Assembly: GCF_965223285.1 (NCBI RefSeq)
Contig: NZ_OZ244997.1
Coordinates: 4,526,001-4,590,000 of the forward strand
Direction: 5' to 3'
DNA: 64,000 bases
DNA from: Leptofilum sp965223285
Lineage (GTDB): Bacteria; Chloroflexota; Anaerolineae; Promineifilales; Promineifilaceae
Under the pieces are notes generated by a model. It searched no databases. It was not told the origin of the DNA and was given only the letters and a program-made list of their open reading frames with translations. Made by a program: the position numbers and the translations under genes. Below are positions 14,930-21,703 of the stretch, one piece after another (positions within the stretch are counted from its first letter, which is position 1; each line of letters opens with the position of its first letter).

Positions 14930-15832
14930 CTAATAATTTGTAGGGGAAACGGCCGTTTCCACCATACCGCCTGTTGCTTCCTTCACAATCCGTACACCTG
15001 CACTCGCTCCCAGACGGGTGGCACCGGCCGCAATCATCGTTTGTGCATCAACCAAATTGCGCACGCCGCCTGCTGCCTTTACGCCAATGTCTGGCCCGAC
15101 CACGCTTCGCATCAGGGCCACATCTTCTGCCGTAGCCCCGCCAGGCCCAAAGCCCGTAGATGTTTTCACAAAATCGGCCCCGGCCAGCTTGGAGAGGTGT
15201 GAAGCGATCACTTTTTCTTCATCAGTTAGCAGTGCAGCCTCAATGATCACCTTGACAAGTGCATTACCCGCATGAGCGGCACGCACGACAGCACCAATAT
15301 CCTCTTTCACCGTCACATAATCCTGCGATTTCAAGGCACCCACGTTAATCACCATGTCAATTTCAGTGGCGCCATCCCGGATGGCTTGCTGAGTTTCGTA
15401 TGCTTTCACCGTGCCGGGCGTCGCCCCAAGCGGAAAGCCGACCACGGTACACACTTTAACGGGCGACCCTTTGAGCAGCTGTGCCGCCAGCTTCACCTGG
15501 GCTGGATTAACGCAAACGGAAGCAAATTCGTAGGTGCGGGCTTCGTAACATAGTTGGGCAATCTGGTCTTGCGAGGCATCTGGCTTGAGCAGGGTGTGGT
15601 CAATGTAGTGAGCAATGCCGCCGTCTTTTGGCCGTGTGCCTAGCGTGGCCGTGACGCGGCTGGCCCCAGCCTGCACCACCGACTGCACCTTGTCGGCACA
15701 ATTTTGCACACAAGAGCCATCGGTGCAGTTACAGCCAGAACCCACGTCGGCTGGCTGGGGCTGATTTAGCCGCAGCAACACCTCGCGGGTGATTTCTTCT
15801 ATGATTTGTTCGATGGCTGCTTGATTTTGCAT
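14930..15832 (-). CDS. deoC: Deoxyribose-phosphate aldolase with cargo-targeting N-terminus (BMC-associated)
   Basis: Splits deoxyribose-5-phosphate into acetaldehyde and glyceraldehyde-3-phosphate. The 300-residue protein has the Schiff-base Lys223 in FVKTSTGFG, the second lysine in GVKAAGGVR, and EIDMVINVGALKS. It is about 70 residues longer than ordinary DeoC at the N-terminus. Residues 1-22 (MQNQAAIEQIIEEITREVLL) form an amphipathic helix like the extension on the aldehyde dehydrogenase and RpiB. A linker with GSGCNCTDGSCVQNC follows, five cysteines that could bind metal or form disulfides. The comparison with the unextended deoC at 1-499 shows that the extension is specific to this copy. 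It shares an operon with shell genes, so it is presumably lumenal cargo. Confidence 0.97.
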   Translation of the reverse strand: MQNQAAIEQIIEEITREVLLRLNQPQPADVGSGCNCTDGSCVQNCADKVQSVVQAGASRVTATLGTRPKDGGIAHYIDHTLLKPDASQDQIAQLCYEARTYEFASVCVNPAQVKLAAQLLKGSPVKVCTVVGFPLGATPGTVKAYETQQAIRDGATEIDMVINVGALKSQDYVTVKEDIGAVVRAAHAGNALVKVIIEAALLTDEEKVIASHLSKLAGADFVKTSTGFGPGGATAEDVALMRSVVGPDIGVKAAGGVRNLVDAQTMIAAGATRLGASAGVRIVKEATGGMVETAVSPTNY

Positions 15833-15837
15833 TTTAA

Positions 15838-15899
15838 TTTGTTAGTGGCTAGTGGCTAGTGGCTCGTCACTAACCACTAACAGTCTAGCTACTAACCGC
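15838..15899. repeat. Palindromic repeat of the 'TTAGTGGCTAGTGGCT' family
   Basis: TTAGTGGCTAGTGGCTAGTG is a direct repeat of TAGTGGC units. The partner arm CACTAACCACTAACAGTCTA and CTACTAACC follows. It fills the gap between the rpiB stop and the deoC start. Confidence 0.8.
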
Positions 15900-15903
15900 T
15901 TCC

Positions 15904-16629
15904 TTACTTGCTAAATCGCTTTTCAATTGCCCAAATTTTGTCTACGCGACGGGCGTGGCGGTCGCCACCAAACTCTGTAGCCAGCCACGTTTTTACAATT
16001 TGCTGAGCCAGGTTGGGGCCGATGAGCCCTGCACCAAGGGTGAGAACGTTGGCATTGTTGTGTTCTCGACTGTTAACGGCCGTTGCCTGATCATAGCACA
16101 TCGCGGCCAGCACACCGGGCACTTTGTTAGCTGCCATGCAGCTACCAATCCCCGCACCGTCGATAATGATGCCACGCCAGGCGCGTCCAGTACCCACTAG
16201 TTGAGCCACCGCATAGGCGAACTCTGGGTAGTCTACCGAATCCATGCCGTGTGTGCCACAATCTACCACCTCATGACCTGGGTGGGTGGTGGCTAGCATT
16301 TTTTTGAGCGTTTCCTTGAGAGTGTAGCCGCCGTGATCTGCGCCGATGGCAATGACGGTTTGGTTTGTTTTGGGCGTTGGCTGGCTGGGGCTGCTTTCTT
16401 CTAGGTGGATGTGCCGTTCTAGAGCGGCTTGGCGAGCCAGCGGGGTGATCAGGGCATCGGGTGGCAGAGCAAATATTGTGTTAGGTGGGATTTGCTGTAT
16501 GTACTCGGCGTCTATGAGCGGCCGTTTACTAGCAGAAAGTGTGTGGGAAACGGCCGTTTGCCCTTCACCAATTACTCGATTAACAACTTGGCGCACCAAC
16601 GCCTCGATCTCTTCGGCACTGTAGCTCAT
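15904..16629 (-). CDS. rpiB: RpiB/LacAB-family sugar-phosphate isomerase with cargo-targeting N-terminus
   Basis: Predicted ribose-5-phosphate or related aldose-ketose phosphate isomerase, 241 residues against about 150 for standard RpiB. The C-terminal about 145 residues are the catalytic domain: IGADHGGYTLKETL, DCGTHGMDSVDYPEFA, AANKVPGVLAAMCYD, NNANVLTLGAG. The position of the usual catalytic Cys (CGTGIG in typical RpiB) is Asp157 in IIIDGAGIGSC, so the base differs. Residues 1-23 (MSYSAEEIEALVRQVVNRVI) form an amphipathic helix of the BMC targeting type. A linker with PPDALITPLARQAALERH follows, resembling the pattern seen after targeting helices. ATG 16629 lies two bases after the lepB stop, so the two are translationally coupled. 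Confidence 0.93.
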   Translation of the reverse strand: MSYSAEEIEALVRQVVNRVIGEGQTAVSHTLSASKRPLIDAEYIQQIPPNTIFALPPDALITPLARQAALERHIHLEESSPSQPTPKTNQTVIAIGADHGGYTLKETLKKMLATTHPGHEVVDCGTHGMDSVDYPEFAYAVAQLVGTGRAWRGIIIDGAGIGSCMAANKVPGVLAAMCYDQATAVNSREHNNANVLTLGAGLIGPNLAQQIVKTWLATEFGGDRHARRVDKIWAIEKRFSK

Positions 16630-16631
16630 AC

Positions 16632-17228
16632 TCAGTTTATGGGGTGATCCACATGGGGCACCAATTCCCAGTCGGCAATGGGCCAATAAACCACCATCGC
16701 CTTACCAAGAATATTTTCCTCCGGCAAAAAGCCCCAGGAGTGGGAATCGCTAGAACTGTTGCGGTTGTCACCCAACACAAAAAACTCGCCGTCTGGTACT
16801 GTCCAATCTCCTGTATAAGTTGGGGCTGCCTGAATATAAGGCTCTGCCAACAGCATTCCATTAACCAGAACCTGCCGCTCCTGAATTTCCACATGATCGC
16901 CAGGCACGCCAATGACGCGCTTGATCAAATTTAGGTCGCTATTTGGGTGCTTAAAAACAACAATGTCACCGTGGTTCGGCTCATTCAAGTAGTAGCTAAA
17001 GTTATTGATGAGCAAATATTGGCCGTTGGCAAGAGTTGGATTCATGCTGCTGCCATCAATGCGGTAGCGACCCACAAAGCTATTGACCAACCAAAAAATG
17101 AAAAAGGTCAGGAGTAAGGTCTCGACAATTTCACGCACCACAAGCTCCGTGGGTTGCTTCCTTTCGTCGGCGACGGCGGTTGTGTCATGGAATGGGGGTT
17201 GTGGGGCATTGGACTCAGTTAGAGCCAT
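16632..17228 (-). CDS. lepB: Signal peptidase I, first gene of the BMC transcription unit
   Basis: Membrane-bound serine protease that removes signal peptides from exported proteins. Of 198 residues, one transmembrane helix lies at about 32-52 (IVETLLLTFFIFWLVNSFVG). The nucleophile Ser is in DGSSMNPTL, and the general-base Lys is in LIKRVIGVPGD. The family boxes FVLGDNRNSSSDSHSWG and the C-terminal VVYWPI follow. All key residues are present, so it should be active. Its stop is two bases from the rpiB start, and no promoter room exists between them. A general secretion enzyme heading a microcompartment operon is unusual. It may be an accident of gene order, or the promoter may lie upstream in 17229-17449. 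Confidence 0.96.
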   Translation of the reverse strand: MALTESNAPQPPFHDTTAVADERKQPTELVVREIVETLLLTFFIFWLVNSFVGRYRIDGSSMNPTLANGQYLLINNFSYYLNEPNHGDIVVFKHPNSDLNLIKRVIGVPGDHVEIQERQVLVNGMLLAEPYIQAAPTYTGDWTVPDGEFFVLGDNRNSSSDSHSWGFLPEENILGKAMVVYWPIADWELVPHVDHPIN

Positions 17229-17449
17229 GAAATGATTCTCCTGAAGATGGTTGAAATTATAAACGACGCCTAAAAGTGGAGCAAACTAGCTTTCTGGCGA
17301 ACAGCTTGGCTATCGTAGTCAAGAATATTGGATTCGTAAAGTGTTTGGCAAATTTATTACACAAACAATAACGGAAATTTGGCCAAAAAATTGCCAAAGC
17401 TTGTTTGCATACCGTTTGGGGGACGGCTATACTTACGCTCTGTCTGTTC

Positions 17450-17522
17450 GGCTCCGTAGCTCAGCTGGCAGAGCAGGTGACTTTTAATCACTTGGTCGCA
17501 GGTTCGAATCCTGCCGGAGTCA
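17450..17522 (+). tRNA. tRNA-Lys (anticodon UUU)
   Basis: A 73-base cloverleaf. The acceptor stem is GGCTCCG with CGGAGTC. D-arm GCTCAGCTGGCAGAGC, anticodon stem-loop GGTGA-CTTTTAA-TCACT, and T-arm GCAGG-TTCGAAT-CCTGC. The anticodon TTT reads Lys. The 3' CCA is not encoded. The gene points away from lepB and towards moeA. Confidence 0.96.
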
Positions 17523-17540
17523 CTCGCATTTCCTTGAGAT

Positions 17541-17566
17541 GCCCGGTATTTTCCGGGCTCTTTTTA
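17541..17566 (+). terminator. Intrinsic terminator after tRNA-Lys
   Basis: GCCCGG-TATTTT-CCGGGC followed by TCTTTTTATTT. It lies 18 bases after the tRNA and 30 bases before moeA, and would end the tRNA transcript. Confidence 0.85.
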
Positions 17567-17596
17567 TTTCTGGTTTCACCATAGGATACGGTTGTT

Positions 17597-19624
17597 ATGA
17601 AGCGGCACGTTTATTTAGAAGATATACCGCTTGACGAGGCACAGGCAGCGTTCCGGGCGGCTTTGCAGGCAACGGGCTGGTGGCAGCCTTTGGCGGCAGA
17701 AGAAGTGCCAGTGGCGCAGGCACACGGCCGTATCACCGCCACTGCCGTCTGGGCCAAACTGTCTTCCCCTCACTACCATGCCAGCGCGATGGATGGGTAC
17801 GCTCTTCGGGCTCAGGATAGCGAAGGTGCCACCGAAACCCAGCCGCTTCAGTTTACCCTCGTCGAAAATTGGGAGACGCCACCAACTGAACCACGCCCGA
17901 TACGTCCGGTTAACACCGGGCAGCCACTGCCCCCCTGGGCCAACGCTGTGGTGATGATTGAACATACGCAGCCAGTAGAATTGGCAAACGGCCGTTCTGG
18001 CATCGAAATACGCGCCAGCTTGCCGCCCTGGCAGCACGTCCGCCCTATGGGGGAGGATATGGTGGCTACCGAGCTGGTGCTGCCCGCCAACCACAAGCTG
18101 CGCCCGGTCGATTTAGGTGCGTTGGCCGGGTCTGGCCACGCCACCGTGTCGGTTTACCGCCAGCCGCGCGTGGCCATCATTCCCACTGGCTCTGAGTTAG
18201 TTTCCGCCGAGGTTGTGGCTGAGAGCGGCATTCAGCCAGGGCAAATTATTGAGTACAACAGCATGGTGCTGGCTGCGCAAGTAGCTGAGTGGGGCGGACT
18301 GCCCACCCGCTGGCCCATTGTGCCGGATGAGTTTAATGCCATTCAAACGGCCGTGCGCCAAGCTGCCCAGAACCACGATCTCATCCTGCTCAATGCCGGC
18401 TCTTCCGCAGGCAGCGAGGATTATACAGCCCACGTGGTGCAGTCGCTGGGGCAGCTTCTTGTTCATGGCGTTGCGGTGCGGCCAGGCCATCCCGTCATTT
18501 TAGGACTACTGGAGATTAGAGATCGGAAATTAGGGAGTGAAAATCAATCTCCAATCTCCAATCTCCAATCTCATATTCCAATTGTTGGTGTCCCCGGCTA
18601 CCCAGTCAGTGCTGCACTTACCGGCGAAATTTTCGTAGAGCCGCTTTTGGCGCGATGGCAAGGACAACGGCCGTTCCAACCCCAAACCATCACTGCTACC
18701 CTTACCCGCAAGCTGAATTCGCACACCGGGGATGATGATTTTGTGCGCGTGGCGGTGGGGGAAGTGAACGGCCGTTTCGTCACCACCCCAATCAGTCGCG
18801 GGGCCGGAGTGATCACCTCGCTAGTACGGGCCGATGGCATTGTCCGTATTCCCCGCTTTAGTGAAGGTGCCGAGGCGGGCAGCGACGTCACCGTCCATCT
18901 TTACCGGGACGCTCGTGAATTGGCTCAGACCATTCTGGCCATCGGCAGCCACGATTTAACGCTCGATCTCATCGCCCAATTTTTGGCAGAGCGCGGTGGC
19001 GTGCGCCTGGCTTCGGCCAATGTGGGCAGTTTGGGCGGATTGGTTGCGCTGCGACGCGGTGAATGCCATTTGGCGGGCAGCCATCTGCTGGACCCGGAAA
19101 CGGGCATCTACAACCAGAACTATGTGCGCCGCTACCTGCCCGACGAGGACGTCGTGGCGCTGACGCTGGTAGGGCGGGAGCAGGGCTGGCTGGTGCCACC
19201 AGGAAATCCGAATGAGATTCAGGGCTGGGCGGCGGCAGCGCGGGACGATGTGCAGTTTGTGAACCGGCAACGGGGGGCAGGCACGCGGGTGCTGCTTGAT
19301 TATGAGCTGGGCAAGTTGGGCATCCAGCCAGAGCAGGTTCAAGGCTACGGCCGTGAGGAGTACACCCATCTAGCCGTGGCGGCGGCGGTTGCCTCTGGCA
19401 CGGCTGATTTTGGGCTGGGTATTCAGGCTGCGGCGCGGGCGTTGCAGCTGGATTTTGTGCCGTTGGCCCATGAGCAGTACGATTTGGTGATGACGCGCCA
19501 AACTTACGAGAGCGACCGAATATGGCCCTTGCTAGACTTGCTGCACGATGATGATTTTAAGACGGCCGTTGCGGCTTTGCCGGGCTATGATGTCTCGGTG
19601 ATGGGAAAAACCACTGAAATTTGA
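17597..19624 (+). CDS. moeA: MoeA-type molybdopterin molybdenumtransferase fused to a periplasmic-binding-like domain
   Basis: A 675-residue fusion. Residues about 1-440 are MoeA, which inserts molybdate into adenylylated molybdopterin: HASAMDGYALRAQD, NTGQPLPPWANAVVMIEH, IIPTGSELV, NAGSSAGSEDYT, and IPIVGVPGYPVSAA. Residues about 450-675 are a PBP-II-like domain of the type often fused to MoeA, with GGLVALRRGECHLAGSHLLD and FGLGIQAAARALQLDFVPL. It may sense molybdate or the cofactor. Within the MoeA part, residues about 306-326 (EIRDRKLGSENQSPISNLQS) are encoded by a copy of the palindromic repeat found elsewhere between genes. It is inserted in frame just before the IPIVGVPGYP motif. The fusion type is known; the insertion is unusual. 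Confidence 0.92.
   Translation: MKRHVYLEDIPLDEAQAAFRAALQATGWWQPLAAEEVPVAQAHGRITATAVWAKLSSPHYHASAMDGYALRAQDSEGATETQPLQFTLVENWETPPTEPRPIRPVNTGQPLPPWANAVVMIEHTQPVELANGRSGIEIRASLPPWQHVRPMGEDMVATELVLPANHKLRPVDLGALAGSGHATVSVYRQPRVAIIPTGSELVSAEVVAESGIQPGQIIEYNSMVLAAQVAEWGGLPTRWPIVPDEFNAIQTAVRQAAQNHDLILLNAGSSAGSEDYTAHVVQSLGQLLVHGVAVRPGHPVILGLLEIRDRKLGSENQSPISNLQSHIPIVGVPGYPVSAALTGEIFVEPLLARWQGQRPFQPQTITATLTRKLNSHTGDDDFVRVAVGEVNGRFVTTPISRGAGVITSLVRADGIVRIPRFSEGAEAGSDVTVHLYRDARELAQTILAIGSHDLTLDLIAQFLAERGGVRLASANVGSLGGLVALRRGECHLAGSHLLDPETGIYNQNYVRRYLPDEDVVALTLVGREQGWLVPPGNPNEIQGWAAAARDDVQFVNRQRGAGTRVLLDYELGKLGIQPEQVQGYGREEYTHLAVAAAVASGTADFGLGIQAAARALQLDFVPLAHEQYDLVMTRQTYESDRIWPLLDLLHDDDFKTAVAALPGYDVSVMGKTTEI
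18511..18573. repeat. 'GATTGGAGA' palindromic repeat inserted in frame inside moeA
   Basis: GGAGATTAGAGATCGGAAAT and TAGGGAGTG are followed by AATCTCCAATCTCCAATCTC. It has the same repeat units as the intergenic elements at 8.8, 45.4 and 48.4 kb. It is read through without a stop and adds about 21 residues to MoeA. Confidence 0.8.
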
Positions 19625-19628
19625 ACAG

Positions 19629-20057
19629 CTAATCCATAACCCGAATAAATTGTTCTATGATTTCATGAGGTAGTTCGTTGAGAACAAATCGCCAAACGTC
19701 TTTTGCCAACGCATAAGCTGTTTTTGCATCTTCTAGGCTAAGTTTAGCAACATTGCCGGGGTATCTGGACGCGACAGCGTAAGGTGTGAGCGTGATTGCT
19801 GCCCTCCTGAGCACGTTGAACTCATCATTGATTTCCAGGCAAAGGGCTATTAGTGCAACAAGGGAATGTGTTTTTGGAAAAACAATATCATGAGATGTCA
19901 GGTAGGCTTTAATTGCTTTTTCTGCAGCCTGCTGGGCATGAAAGCTGGCAATATCTGTTAGCGGAAAGGAACCTTCCAGCAACCTTCTGGTGGCCTGTAA
20001 GTCCTGAAGGGCTTTTTCCAGCCAACTGATGACTTCAGAGGATTTCGCATCAGCCAT
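19629..20057 (-). CDS. HEPN-domain protein of a HEPN-MNT pair
   Basis: A 142-residue all-helical HEPN protein. Its N-terminal helix has SWLEKALQDLQATRRLLEGS, and the family block FHAQQAAEKAIKAYLTSHD is followed by KTHSLVALIALC. LTPYAVASRYPG near residue 93 is typical of HEPN partners of minimal nucleotidyltransferases. In toxin-antitoxin modules the HEPN protein is an RNase toxin, usually with an R-x4-6-H motif. I see no clean copy of that motif, so toxicity is uncertain. It overlaps the upstream MNT gene by eight bases, so they are co-translated. It converges with moeA. Confidence 0.88.
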   Translation of the reverse strand: MADAKSSEVISWLEKALQDLQATRRLLEGSFPLTDIASFHAQQAAEKAIKAYLTSHDIVFPKTHSLVALIALCLEINDEFNVLRRAAITLTPYAVASRYPGNVAKLSLEDAKTAYALAKDVWRFVLNELPHEIIEQFIRVMD

Positions 20058-20370
20058 AGAGAAGTGCGCCCTCGCGGAGAACCGTTGATGACAGGGATGT
20101 TAAAACTTGCTGCGATTCTTCAAATTCCTCGGCCGTAAGTACAATGACATCGGCTGGTTGTTTTAGGCCCCAAAGGGCATCATACGCTTTCGTTTCACGC
20201 TCATGACGGGGTAATGGGCTGTCTGACAACACGACAAGCAAATCGTAGTCGCTGTCAAGGGTTGCCTCGCCACGTGCCTGAGAGCCGAAAAGATAAATGG
20301 CATTTGGTTTTAAACGACTGACTAATCGTTTGACAAGTTGGTCAAGTGCATTTGAAATTTGAACAGTCAC
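20050..20370 (-). CDS. Minimal nucleotidyltransferase (MNT), partner of HEPN
   Basis: A 106-residue minimal nucleotidyltransferase with AIYLFGSQARGEATLDSDYD near residues 24-43, the GSxARGxxxxxSDYD motif. A third acid is supplied by ADVIVL. In HEPN-MNT modules this protein acts as the antitoxin, in studied cases by AMPylating the HEPN partner. The order here is MNT first, HEPN second, overlapping by eight bases. The pair is a compact mobile-type cassette inserted between moeA and the PHP gene, both of which point the other way. Confidence 0.9.
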   Translation of the reverse strand: MTVQISNALDQLVKRLVSRLKPNAIYLFGSQARGEATLDSDYDLLVVLSDSPLPRHERETKAYDALWGLKQPADVIVLTAEEFEESQQVLTSLSSTVLREGALLYG

Positions 20371-20530
20371 AAGATTACCTGATTTTTGGAATAGTTAAGA
20401 ATAATTTGCATTCTAGCATAAATGATATGTTAGGATAAAACAATTCTTTATGGAAACGGCCGTTAGCCCACCCGACAGGTTCCCATGTTGCAATAGTCGC
20501 TGCAAAATTATCAAAAACAGGAGTTACGAA

Positions 20531-21466
20531 ATGTCTCTTTCCTTTATTGCTGATTTACATAATCACACAACCGCTTCAGACGGCGAATTTAGCCCCACAG
20601 AACTGGTGCAGGCTGGCAAAGATTTGGGCTTGCAGGCGATTGGCGTGACTGACCATGATACCTTGAACGGGCTGGATGAAGCACTCGTGGCTGGCGCACA
20701 GCTAGGCATTCGGGTGGTGCCTGGGGTAGAGGTTTCATTGCGGTTTAGACGGCCGTATTTCACCGGCACCCTTCATTATTTACTGTACATCCCTTATGAT
20801 CTGCTGCAAGATGACGCATTCCGCCAAATGGCGACCGACATCTTTAGTCAGGGTCGGGGCGGCGGCCTGGTGCGCGCCCGCGTCCAGGCCATTAATGCAG
20901 AGTTTGGCCCCAATGGCAACCAGCCGTTGCTTAAACAAGATTTAACGGCCGAAGGGATTGAAGCGTTGGCGGCAAACGTTTCCCGTCGTCATTTTGCCGT
21001 TGCCCTCAAGGAAAATCATGGACTGGACAAAGAGCAGATCAATATGCTCATTGGCAACGACAGCGTGGCTTATGTGCCATCAGGCATCGATCCCAAGCAA
21101 CTAACGCCGCTGCTCAAAAAGTATCCGCAACTGGTGCGCATTTTTGCCCATCCCGCCGCTGGTTCCTTTCCTGGCAAGAGCCTCTACAACGAAGTGTTGC
21201 CTAACATTGAGGTTGTGGAAATCCTGATGCCCGAATTTTTGGATGATGACTTATTGGGTTTGGACGGTTTGGAAGTGGAATACCCTGGCCACGCGCCGGT
21301 GCATCGCAAATTGATGGCTGAATGGGCAGAGAAATATGGCCTGATTACCAGCGGCGGGTCTGATTGCCATGATCGGGTGGATCGGCCGTTGGGTGTAGCG
21401 GGGGTTTCGCAGCCGGAGTTAGACACCTTGCTGGTGAGGTTGCTGCAACCGGAAACCAGTCGGTAA
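20531..21466 (+). CDS. PHP-domain metal-dependent phosphoesterase
   Basis: A 311-residue PHP protein. The metal-binding motifs are DLHNHTTASDGEFSP near the start, GVTDHDTLNGLDEA, VVPGVEVSL, FAHPAAGSF and GGSDCHDRVDRPLG. It has the size and motif order of stand-alone PHP phosphatases, such as 3',5'-nucleoside bisphosphate phosphatase or TrpH-like proteins. The substrate cannot be fixed. ATG 20531 has AGGAG eight bases upstream; the frame is open to 20450 but that stretch is not PHP-like. An intrinsic terminator follows. Confidence 0.9.
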   Translation: MSLSFIADLHNHTTASDGEFSPTELVQAGKDLGLQAIGVTDHDTLNGLDEALVAGAQLGIRVVPGVEVSLRFRRPYFTGTLHYLLYIPYDLLQDDAFRQMATDIFSQGRGGGLVRARVQAINAEFGPNGNQPLLKQDLTAEGIEALAANVSRRHFAVALKENHGLDKEQINMLIGNDSVAYVPSGIDPKQLTPLLKKYPQLVRIFAHPAAGSFPGKSLYNEVLPNIEVVEILMPEFLDDDLLGLDGLEVEYPGHAPVHRKLMAEWAEKYGLITSGGSDCHDRVDRPLGVAGVSQPELDTLLVRLLQPETSR

Positions 21467-21490
21467 TCAACAGGATACAAGTTATTTGGA

Positions 21491-21524
21491 AAGCCCTATT
21501 CAATTAATTGGATGGGGCTTTTTT
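21491..21524 (+). terminator. Intrinsic terminator after the PHP gene
   Basis: AAGCCC pairs with GGGCTT across a loop holding CAATTAATTG, followed by a run of T. It lies 24 bases after the stop codon. Confidence 0.8.
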
Positions 21525-21703
21525 ACGTTATATTTATGCCCTTTGGGACTTAATTGCTATGACTGATATGTGATATACGGTGCTAGTACCTCCTTCTACA
21601 ATACAGCTAAACGGTTCCAATAGTGTTGGCGACGCTCCTGCATAAATTATTGGCGTCGAAACGGCCGTTTTCTTAACACCAAACAAAATTTAGGAAGGCA
21701 TTT

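Noticed and set aside
19629..20370. Linking the HEPN-MNT pair functionally to the BMC nucleotidyltransferase
   Set aside because: Both have the GSxxxG...SDxD motif, but they differ greatly in size and context. The shared motif is general to the superfamily.
21491..21524. CAATTAATTG palindrome after the PHP gene as an operator
   Set aside because: It is the loop of an intrinsic terminator immediately after a stop codon.
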